Part shown: piece after piece, positions 46,541-54,011 of the stretch
How the letters are laid out: each line of letters begins with the position of its first letter
How positions within the stretch are numbered: position 1 is the first letter of the stretch
Assembly: GCA_963829355.1 (NCBI GenBank)
Contig: CAWHHZ010000012.1
Span: forward strand, 62,001 to 126,000
Origin: CAWHHZ01 sp963829355
GTDB taxonomy: Bacteria > Acidobacteriota > Thermoanaerobaculia > Gp7-AA8 > JAHWKK01
Direction of reading: 5' to 3'
Length of the DNA: 64,000 bases
Notes under the pieces: model-generated
What the model was told of the DNA's origin: nothing
The model's input: the letters and a program-made list of their open reading frames with translations, nothing else
Databases searched by the model: none
Program-made: the position numbers and the translations under genes

Positions 46541-46998
46541 CAGCAGTTCACCTCCATCCAGGATGGTCGTTTCTGCCATTCATTACGCGTCAGATTGAAA
46601 ATGGTGCACAGAGGAGTGGTACTCAGGAGAGGGAATCGCTGAGTGGTGCATTCCGTAGTGGCGCAGCCAATTTGCATCGGCATGCGTAGAGGTTCGGGCA
46701 GAATGTCTGGCGAGTTCTACGTGCAAGTGCGGGTACATGAAACTTGCGGCGCCAAGAGTGGAGCTCGAAGCATGGGAACAAGCGCGTGCGGAGCGGATGG
46801 GATCAGGTTCCGCAGGCTGATCCCACCTTCGCGTCCACACTGGCTGCGGCGAATCAGCGCGATGACGCAGTCGCTGCAGATCTGCCCGAACTGACGCCGT
46901 CGACGCTAAATCGGCTGCGCCCGCGCTGGTCACTCTCGATCGCGCCGGAAGTGAGACTGTCCGGCCACAGGTGCCTCGCACAAAATTACGCGGGAGTG
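46541..46998. other. Gap with no recognised gene
   Basis: Between the DUF4407 gene and the small Cys-rich frame, frames on both strands lack ribosome binding sites and recognisable motifs. A plus-strand frame around 46810-46960 reads somewhat protein-like (DPTFASTLAAANQRDDAVAA) but has no start or family, so it may be gene remnant DNA. Confidence 0.4.
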
Positions 46999-47202
46999 TC
47001 AGTCGGCCGGCTCGGCGTGCTCGGGGCACTTGAAGCAGACTTGATCACTCGTAGAGTCTTTGCACTCCACCCAGCCGAGGGACGTTGCAAGCGTGCGCAC
47101 GGAGTCGACACCACGCTGGCCATGAGCGTCTTCGACCAGCCCATCGCCCAGAAGCGCGGACGACGGGCAGGAGGAGGCGCAGCAGCGAATTGTTCGGTGC
47201 AA
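46999..47202 (-). CDS. Small cysteine-rich protein, possible zinc binder
   Basis: A TTG start at 47202 follows GAGGAGAGAACCC, a good ribosome binding site, giving 67 residues. The N-terminus has RCCASSC, the middle reads ALLGDGLVEDAHGQRGVDS, and the C-terminus has VECKDSTSDQVCFKCPEH, so four to six cysteines and a histidine are placed like a zinc ribbon. I do not recognise the family. The frame could be an accident, but the binding site and cysteine pairing favour a real gene. Confidence 0.45.
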   Translation of the reverse strand: MHRTIRCCASSCPSSALLGDGLVEDAHGQRGVDSVRTLATSLGWVECKDSTSDQVCFKCPEHAEPAD

Positions 47203-47329
47203 GGGTTCTCTCCTCGTCGCCTGTCTATGATCCCGAAATCGGACGTTTCAATAATAGGGCAAAACACACGAACATTGCAATATGAGGCAGCCCGATGCCT
47301 CCGTATTGGTCTGCGCGGGAAATGCAGTC

Positions 47330-47914
47330 TCAGAAACCGGAACTGCGGTAGAGAAAATAGAGAGTGATTGCGATCAGTGCGATGAACCAGATGACACCGA
47401 CCACAATTTTGGTGGTCCTGCTCGGGTGGAGCAGATGGCGTCTTTTCCCGAAATAGACGTTGAGAAAGTTGTCGCGGTGGAGGAAGCGAATGGGTGAGGG
47501 ATTCCGGTACCCGATCTCGTTGCGGAGCTTCATGAGAACGGGGTCATTCGGCATCTTCTGCAATCCTTCGTGGAGAATTGTTATGGCCCGTCGGCGGCTC
47601 CCTCCGGCAAGATAGATGCGCACGAGGTTGGCCCAGTGTCTGGCGTCGAAGAATTCGACGCTGCGTGCTGCTTCGGCGAGCTCGATCGCCTGCTTGGTCT
47701 GTCGTTCGACTTTCACCAGGCAGAGTCCGTAGTAGGAGAGGCCACGAGCCGGGATCTCCTTCGCGGTATTTTTCTGTACGAGACGGAAGAGCTTGAGCGC
47801 GCCTTCGTAATCTCCGCGTTCGGTAGCGCTGATGGCGGTATCGACTGCTTCCCGAACCTGGACTCCTCCGGCGACGGACGATGTGTTCTTTGGCTGCATG
47901 TTCGTGGAGCTCAT
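47330..47914 (-). CDS. TPR protein with C-terminal membrane anchor
   Basis: The 194-residue protein has a Ser/Asn-rich start, two to three TPR units (AISATERGDYEGALKLF, RHWANLVRIYLAGGSRRRAI), and a final membrane helix (IVVGVIWFIALIAITLYFLY). It is therefore probably tail-anchored, with the TPR part in the cytoplasm. Its ATG overlaps the stop of the pseudopilin gene upstream (ATGA), so it likely works with the pilin or type II secretion-like system, for example in assembly. Confidence 0.8.
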   Translation of the reverse strand: MSSTNMQPKNTSSVAGGVQVREAVDTAISATERGDYEGALKLFRLVQKNTAKEIPARGLSYYGLCLVKVERQTKQAIELAEAARSVEFFDARHWANLVRIYLAGGSRRRAITILHEGLQKMPNDPVLMKLRNEIGYRNPSPIRFLHRDNFLNVYFGKRRHLLHPSRTTKIVVGVIWFIALIAITLYFLYRSSGF

Positions 47915-48399
47915 TTCTTGGGCGATACGACGAAGACTCCGCTGGAAAAGATGATGTCGTTGTTGAAGCTGCTCGTCTGGGCCTGATCGTAACTGTCATC
48001 GACCGTGGCATCGGCGCCTCGGGAGCGGATGGCATAGTTGGTGACGGATCCGCCCTCCGACGACTCGATCGCGAAGTCGTATTCGTTGCCCCATCCATCT
48101 TCCGAAGGAAAGCTCCGGAGGTACTTCGGCACGAGAGCCTTCCGGAGCTGATCGCCAGTTAAGGGCGTCGTCGGAAAGTCAAACACGGTTGCGGATGCCG
48201 GAACGTAGCTCTGATTCTCCTGTGCGTACACTTCCCACGACATCGCGATGGCCCGCATGTCTGCCATCGTCCGTTTCTGTTTCGCCCTCTGGATTGCTAT
48301 GAAATAGTTCCAGATTGCGATCGCTGAGAGCACACCTATGATTGCCACGACGACGAGCAACTCAATGAGAGTCATCCCGCCCTGTCTGCGTGAGCGCAT
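47911..48399 (-). CDS. Type IV pilin / type II secretion pseudopilin-like protein
   Basis: The ATG at 48399 follows CTGGAGGTGTT, a strong ribosome binding site. After the short basic leader MRSRRQGG comes MTLIELLVVVAIIGVLSAIA, the prepilin peptidase site (cut after Gly8, Glu5 of the mature part present) and N-terminal helix. The remaining 130 residues form a small globular head with no cysteines, matching GspG-like heads (WGNEYDFAIES). The length of 162 residues fits minor pilins. It overlaps the TPR anchor gene. No pilus motor genes are in the window. Confidence 0.9.
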   Translation of the reverse strand: MRSRRQGGMTLIELLVVVAIIGVLSAIAIWNYFIAIQRAKQKRTMADMRAIAMSWEVYAQENQSYVPASATVFDFPTTPLTGDQLRKALVPKYLRSFPSEDGWGNEYDFAIESSEGGSVTNYAIRSRGADATVDDSYDQAQTSSFNNDIIFSSGVFVVSPKK

Positions 48400-48505
48400 A
48401 ACACCTCCAGTTTCCAACCCGCGGGAAGTGTAACATCCTCGGATTGTGCAAGACGACAAGGCCGCGATGGAGGCTCGGAACCCGGTTTGCACATCATGAC
48501 GTGTC

Positions 48506-50108
48506 ATGGCGAGCGATCATGCGTGGTGGCAGAACGGAATCATCTATCAGATTTATCCGCGATCATTTCAGGATTCGAACGAGGATGGCATCGGTGATCT
48601 GAACGGGATTCGAGAGCGGCTCGGCTATCTGGAGTGGCTGGGGGTCGACGCCGTCTGGCTCTCTCCGATCTATCCGTCCCCGATGGCCGATTTCGGCTAC
48701 GACGTTTCAGATTACACGGATGTTCACGAGATGTTCGGCTCGCTCGACGATCTGCTCGAGCTTCGTGGCGAGCTTCACCGGCGTGGGATGAAGCTGATTC
48801 TCGACCTGGTGCCGAATCACACGTCCTCCGAACATCCATGGTTCCGCGAATCCCGGTCGTCGAGAGAGAACGCCAAACGCGACTGGTACATCTGGAAGGA
48901 TCCAGCTCCCGATGGTGGACCGCCGACCAACTGGAAGAGTGTGTTCGGGGGAAGCGCATGGGAGTTTGACGAGCACACCGGCCAGTACTACTACCATGCG
49001 TTTCTGAAGGAACAGCCCGACCTGAACTGGCGAAACTCGGAGGTCAGAACGGCGATGTTCGACGTCATCCGCTTCTGGCTCGATCGGGGTATCGACGGCT
49101 TTCGCATCGACGTGATCTGGCACATGATCAAGGACGATCAGTTCAGAGATGAGCCGGAGAACCCGAACTACCATCCGGGCGAATCATCGACATACGACGA
49201 GGTCAGGCACATCTACACGACCGACCGGCCTGAGATCCACGGCCTGATCGCGGAGATGCGCTCGGTGATCGAAGAATACGAGGACCGCGTAATGATTGGC
49301 GAGATCTACCTGCCGATCGAGCGCCTCGTGACGTACTACGGAAATGAGGGGACGGGCATTCATCTCCCTTACAACTTTCAGTTGATCCTGCTTCCGTGGG
49401 ATGCCCGCAAGATCGATTCTGCGATTCATGCCTACGAGGCGCTCCTGCCGACGTGGGGGTGGCCGAACTGGGTGCTCGGCAATCATGACAAGAGTCGCGT
49501 CGCGACGAGGGTCGGAAGCGCGCAGGCCCGTGTCGCAGCGATGCTGCTGCTGACACTTCGCGGGACGCCCACGATCTACTACGGCGACGAAATCGGGATG
49601 CATGACGTCCCGATACCGCCGGATCGTATCCATGATCCCGTGGAGAAGAACATGCCGGGACTCGGTCTCGGTCGCGATCCGCAGAGAACGCCGATGCAAT
49701 GGGACGGCTCAAGATCATGGTGGCTTCAGTGGTGCGGAACCGTGGCTGCCGATGTCCGAGCAATCGCAGGAGATCAATGTGGACGCGCTCGAGAAGGACG
49801 ATCGGTCGATCCTTCAGCTCTACCGGCGCCTGATCGAGTTACGACGCCGGGAGCCGGCGCTTCACAGCGGACAGTATGCGCCACTGGCGGCTGCGGGGGA
49901 TGTGCTGGCGTACGTCCGAAAGTGGGGGAAGCGGCGATTCCTGATCGTGCTGAACCTGAGCTCGATCGAACAGACCTACGATCTCGACGCGCCGCATCTC
50001 CATGGAGAAATCATTCTCTCCACCGGTCTCGATCGATCGGGCGCTCTCGAGAGTCCGATCCAGCTCGCCGCGAACGAGGGACTGCTCATCGGGTTGCAGG
50101 ACTGGTAG
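48506..50108 (+). CDS. GH13 alpha-glucosidase / oligo-1,6-glucosidase-type enzyme (frameshifted)
   Basis: The N-terminal (beta/alpha)8 barrel starts WWQNGIIYQIYPRSFQDSN and holds the GH13 regions: DLVPNHTSSEHPWF, nucleophile Asp in GFRIDVIW, acid/base Glu in MIGEIYLP and NHD in VLGNHDKSR. After MQWDGS an extra base near 49713-49716 shifts the frame. Removing it gives RHGGFSGAEPWLP and a C-terminal domain to 50108. The repaired length is about 534 residues. These enzymes cleave terminal alpha-glucosidic bonds of maltose or isomaltose in the cytoplasm. The start is just before the divergent pilin gene. Confidence 0.87.
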
Positions 50109-50120
50109 GTGCCAAAACAC

Positions 50121-50146
50121 GAACACCGGCCTTCCGGCCGGTGTTC
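50121..50146. terminator. Bidirectional terminator hairpin
   Basis: An 11-bp perfect stem, GAACACCGGCC with GGCCGGTGTTC around a TTCC loop, lies between the convergent glucosidase and tetrahaem cytochrome genes. There is no long T run, but position and strength suggest termination in both directions. Confidence 0.65.
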
Positions 50147-50171
50147 GCTGAGTATCGTGATTCGGTCGGAC

Positions 50172-50546
50172 CTATTTGGCGTGACATTCCTTGCAGGCCG
50201 TGGGCCCCTTGCCCTGTTCCTTGTGACAGCTGACGCAGAGGATGTGGAACGGGTTCTTCTTCGGGCTCATCTCGGACATGCTGGGAGCATTGTCTTTCGG
50301 ATTGAGGTGGCAGGACGAGCACTTCTTGACGTCCTTGTCATTCGCAGCGGTCAATCCCTTGTTCGTGTGGTGGCAGGTCTCGCACTTGTCGACCATCTTT
50401 GTGTGCTGGGCATGCGGAAAGGTCACGGCTGGCTGCTTTTTCTGCGCATCCTTGATCGTGACTTTCTCCGGCCCATGGTGAGCAAACGCGACGGTCGCGC
50501 ACATCATGACCACGAGCGCGATCAGAAAACTGTAGAGCTTCTTCAT
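50172..50546 (-). CDS. Periplasmic tetrahaem cytochrome c (class III / c7-like)
   Basis: The ATG at 50546 follows GAAGGAGAATTGG, a strong ribosome binding site. An ATG 15 bases upstream is less likely. The 124-residue protein has a signal peptide cut near AFA-HH and four haem c sites: CETCH, CSSCH, CVSCH and CKECH. Extra histidines (FPHAQH, FHIL) provide the sixth ligands as in the cytochrome c3/c7 group. It carries electrons in the periplasm, for example between a membrane quinol oxidoreductase and terminal reductases. Divergent from it is the antiporter gene. Confidence 0.92.
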   Translation of the reverse strand: MKKLYSFLIALVVMMCATVAFAHHGPEKVTIKDAQKKQPAVTFPHAQHTKMVDKCETCHHTNKGLTAANDKDVKKCSSCHLNPKDNAPSMSEMSPKKNPFHILCVSCHKEQGKGPTACKECHAK

Positions 50547-50817
50547 CCAATTCTCCTTCATTTGCGGTGACTGACGGTAATCTTAAACCAGCCTCCACTT
50601 TGTCATGGGCTGCGAACCGATTTTGTGGTGTCTGTCACACAGCCGTGTGAGAGCACTCGGCGTGCGATATCCAGATCGTCGCGCCAGAGCGGGATGCCAG
50701 AGGTGCGCTACATCACTATGCCCGGTGATGGGAGGCGTGGCTGCGGGTGCAGCAGATTGTTATATCTATTCTGCGGCGTTCGACGCACACTATATCCAGA
50801 CACATGTGAGGGAACCG

Positions 50818-52302
50818 ATGGCTGCTGTTCTGCTACTTCTCGTCATCACGACGACTTTCCTTTTTCTGAAGAAACTTTCGGGCCGGGTCCAGTTTTCCCG
50901 GGCTCTTTTTCTGGCACCGATTGCACTCCTGATGATCCCCAGTTTCTCAGCCTACGCGTCATCGAGTGAGGGGAGCGGCGACCACGTCAGCTACGCGACC
51001 ACCTTTCTCTGGATCGCCGTTCTTCTTCTCTTTGCCAAGCTCTCAGGGCTGGTCGAGCGGCTGGGGATGCCCGCGGTTCTCGGCGAACTGATGGTGGGTG
51101 TGCTTCTGGGCAATGTGGGTCTGGTCGGTCTCCACTGGTTCGATGGTGTGACGGCCAATGGCACTCTGGCTTTTCTCGCGGAGTTGGGCGTCGTCATTCT
51201 GCTCTTCCAGATCGGACTCGAGTCAAACCTCGGGGAGATGAAGCGTGTCGGTGTCCGCGCCGCGATCGTCGCCGCCATCGGCGTCGTCACACCCTTCGTC
51301 CTCGGTACTTACATCGTCGGCCCCTGGCTTCTGCCGGGTCTCTCGAGCAATGCTTATCTCTTCCTGGGTGCCGCTCTCACGGCGACCTCGGTAGGTGTGA
51401 CCGCTCGCGTGTTCAAGGACCTCGGAAGTCTCAAAATGCCGGAAGCGCAGACCGTCCTTGGCGCAGCAGTGATCGATGACGTGCTCGGACTCATCATCCT
51501 TGCCGTCGTCTCGGCGATTGCGACGGCTGGAACCGTCAGCGCAGGTGCAATCACTCTGATTACCGCCAAGGCCATCCTCTTCCTGGTGGGCGCGATCGTC
51601 GTCGGGGGGCTCGTTGCTCCCATTATGGGAAAGGTGTTGTCCAAGGTTCAGGGCGGTCTTGGTATGAAGCTGACCCTCGCACTGGCCTTCTGTCTTCTGA
51701 CCGCGGCGATTGCACAGATGATTGGTCTGGCTCCGATCGTCGGCGCCTTTGCCGCCGGCCTCGTCCTGGACCCTGTCCATTTCAAGCACTTCGAGGATTC
51801 GAAGGTGATCCTCGACGTCAAGGCCGCGACCGCGACGGAGAGTCCGGAGGTTCGGGAAAAGATCCTGCACGCGATGGAGCCGCACTCGCACCGTCACGTC
51901 GAGGACCTGCTCGAACCAATTGGACACCTCCTTGTGCCTCTCTTCTTTGTATTCACCGGAATGAACGTCCGGCTCGAGGCGCTCGCGAGCCTCGAGGTTC
52001 TTCCTCTCGCGATCGGAGTGACCATCGCAGCCATCGTCGGCAAGATCGTGGCCGGACTCGGATCGGCAAAGGGCACGAACCGCCTGCTCGTCGGAGTCGG
52101 GATGGTTCCGCGCGGCGAGGTAGGCCTCATTTTCGCCGCGACGGGTGCCAGCCTCGGAGTCGTCGACGCCAGACTGTACGGAATCATCGTGACGATGGTC
52201 ATCTTCACGACGCTCGTTCCGCCACCGATTCTCGCGGTTCTGATCCGCCGGTCCGAGAAGCCGGGCGACAAGGAGCTGGTCCCGGCGCCGAAGGCGGCGT
52301 AA
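50818..52302 (+). CDS. Cation/proton antiporter (CPA2, KefB/NapA-type)
   Basis: From the ATG at 50818, preceded by GAGGGAACCG, the protein is 494 residues with about 12-13 membrane helices. CPA2 hallmarks are LMVGVLLGNVG (helix 1 end), the discontinuous helix region VLGAAVIDDVLGLIIL with the ion-binding DD, and a following FAAGLVLDP. A hydrophilic insertion (about 385-430, DSKVILDVKAATATESPEV) precedes the last helices. It exchanges Na+ or K+ for protons. The last bases are in a family B repeat. The divergent gap 50547-50817 holds the promoters for this and the cytochrome gene, but I cannot fix their positions. Confidence 0.88.
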   Translation: MAAVLLLLVITTTFLFLKKLSGRVQFSRALFLAPIALLMIPSFSAYASSSEGSGDHVSYATTFLWIAVLLLFAKLSGLVERLGMPAVLGELMVGVLLGNVGLVGLHWFDGVTANGTLAFLAELGVVILLFQIGLESNLGEMKRVGVRAAIVAAIGVVTPFVLGTYIVGPWLLPGLSSNAYLFLGAALTATSVGVTARVFKDLGSLKMPEAQTVLGAAVIDDVLGLIILAVVSAIATAGTVSAGAITLITAKAILFLVGAIVVGGLVAPIMGKVLSKVQGGLGMKLTLALAFCLLTAAIAQMIGLAPIVGAFAAGLVLDPVHFKHFEDSKVILDVKAATATESPEVREKILHAMEPHSHRHVEDLLEPIGHLLVPLFFVFTGMNVRLEALASLEVLPLAIGVTIAAIVGKIVAGLGSAKGTNRLLVGVGMVPRGEVGLIFAATGASLGVVDARLYGIIVTMVIFTTLVPPPILAVLIRRSEKPGDKELVPAPKAA

Positions 52303-52363
52303 CCCGCATTACTCACCAGATGTCGTGCGGACGCAGTAGAAAGCTGGTGAGAAATGCGGGCTA
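52301..52363. repeat. Inverted-repeat element, family B, copy 2 (short)
   Basis: The ends AACCCGCATTACTCACCAG and CTGGTGAGAAATGCGGGCTA match the 44690-44873 copy, with only about 20 bp between arms, including GCAGTAGAAAG. It overlaps the TAA stop of the antiporter gene. Confidence 0.8.
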
Positions 52364-52397
52364 GGGGATCGGCATTCGCGACAGATTCCTTTGGAGT

Positions 52398-52429
52398 GCT
52401 GAGCTCGCCGAAGGACGAGCTCAGCTTTT
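52398..52429. terminator. Rho-independent-like terminator for the antiporter gene
   Basis: A 10-bp stem GCTGAGCTCG with CGAGCTCAGC around CCGAAGGA is followed by TTTT. A 25-base part of it occurs in inverse orientation at 58859-58883, so it also belongs to a repeat family. The rest of the 52364-52681 gap holds no recognised gene. Confidence 0.6.
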
Positions 52430-52681
52430 CATCGCACCGCTTGCCCTGCGGCGTCTTTCAAATTGCAGGGAAAATCTCTTGATTTGTGCCGATTCAGGCC
52501 TCGATCGCGGATGCCACAGGATCCAAAGCGGTGCTCGTCCTACGGCGAGCACCGCACTCCAAATCACAGCCCGATGCGCGACAAAGTGCCAATGGATCCA
52601 GCGAAGCAGCGTCCATCCCGCGGCTCGAAAGGGCGACCGCCAGGATGGTACTCTTCCACGCTGATAATCGGAGGGTACTGA

Positions 52682-53986
52682 ATGAAGCTTCTCTCGCTCT
52701 GTCTGGCCGTTGTTGCCTCGTTGTGCCTTGCACTTCCCGCTGCAGCACAGCAGATCACCATCATTCACGCGGGCGGTTTGCTGGCTGTTCCGGGAGAGCG
52801 ACCGTTGACCGAACAGACCATCGTCGTACGCGACGGCGTGATCGATTCGATCAGGAGCGGCTATCTGAGTCCTCGGGAGCTGGAGCTCGGAAACGCCGAA
52901 GTGATCGATCTTCGAAGCATGTTCGTTCTCCCGGGGCTGATCGACATGCACACGCACCTCACGGGTGAGCGGGATCCCGACGCCAATCCGCACCGATGGG
53001 TCACGGAGTACGATGCGAGCATGGCGCTGGAGTCGATCCAACACCTCGAGCGAACGCTGGATGCCGGATTCACGACAGTGCGGAACGTCGGTGCAGACCA
53101 CAAGGTGATTCTTCCTCTCAAGGAGGCGGTCGAGAAGGGATGGATTCGAGGTCCTCGAATCATCGCGGCCACCGAGCCGGTGACCGCGACCGGTGGGCAT
53201 GGCGACCTGCATGGTTACCGGGAGGAGATCGCAGCTCTCTATCGGAGCGTGGGAGTCTGTGATGGAGCTGATGACTGCAGACGGGCTGTGCGGGCGCTCG
53301 TCAAGCAGGGTGCCGATCTGATCAAGATCACTGCTACGGGGGGAGTGCTCAGCAATACGGCGGCAGGTGTGGGGCAGCAGCTCACCGATGACGAGTTGAC
53401 AGCAATCGTCGAGACGGCGCATTCACTCGGCCGCAGGGTGGCGGCGCATGCTCATTCTGCCGGCGGCATCAATGCCGCGCTCCGAGCCGGTGTCGACTCG
53501 ATCGAGCACGGGAGCTTTCTCGACGACGAGTCGGTGAGGCTGTTCCGGGAGACCGGCGCCTATCTCGTCCCAACTTTGCTCGCGGGTGTTTCCATTGCGG
53601 AGGAAATGGAGTCGAACGACGAGATTCCTCCCGCGATCAGGGCAAAAATTGCGGAAGTGTCACCTGCGATGCGATCGGCGTTTCAGCGTGCGCTGCAAGG
53701 AGGAGTGAACATCGCATTCGGTACCGACTCTGGCGTCAGCCGGCATGGCGTCAATGCACGTGAGCTCGAGCTGATGGTCGAGTACGGCATGGATCCGATG
53801 GCCGCGATCCGGTCGGCGACGGTCGAAGCGGCACGGCTTCTCGACCGGGAGTCGCAGATCGGAACCATCGAGGCTGGCAAAGCTGCCGACATCATCGCCG
53901 TGGACGGCGACCCGCTCGACGATATCAGCGTCATGACGGACGTCGACTGGGTGATGAAGGGTGGGGTCGTTCAGGGGTGTCGCTGA
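52682..53986 (+). CDS. Secreted metal-dependent amidohydrolase (imidazolonepropionase-like)
   Basis: The ATG follows CGGAGGGTACTGA and starts a signal peptide (ending PAAAQ). The 434-residue protein has the amidohydrolase barrel: metal ligands His90 and His92 in DMHTHLTGE, the bridging lysine region LIKITATGG, HAHS, SIEHGSFL and catalytic Asp in FGTDSGV. This group includes periplasmic Xaa-Pro dipeptidases and related hydrolases with one or two zinc ions. It is a single gene. Confidence 0.9.
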   Translation: MKLLSLCLAVVASLCLALPAAAQQITIIHAGGLLAVPGERPLTEQTIVVRDGVIDSIRSGYLSPRELELGNAEVIDLRSMFVLPGLIDMHTHLTGERDPDANPHRWVTEYDASMALESIQHLERTLDAGFTTVRNVGADHKVILPLKEAVEKGWIRGPRIIAATEPVTATGGHGDLHGYREEIAALYRSVGVCDGADDCRRAVRALVKQGADLIKITATGGVLSNTAAGVGQQLTDDELTAIVETAHSLGRRVAAHAHSAGGINAALRAGVDSIEHGSFLDDESVRLFRETGAYLVPTLLAGVSIAEEMESNDEIPPAIRAKIAEVSPAMRSAFQRALQGGVNIAFGTDSGVSRHGVNARELELMVEYGMDPMAAIRSATVEAARLLDRESQIGTIEAGKAADIIAVDGDPLDDISVMTDVDWVMKGGVVQGCR

Positions 53987-54011
53987 CGCCCGGCCGAATG
54001 ACAAGAGACGC

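Noticed and set aside
46744..47367. A 207-codon plus-strand frame in the gap after the DUF4407 gene
   Set aside because: A partly protein-like stretch occurs, but there is no ribosome binding site, family or consistent codon pattern, and it overlaps the better-supported small Cys-rich frame.
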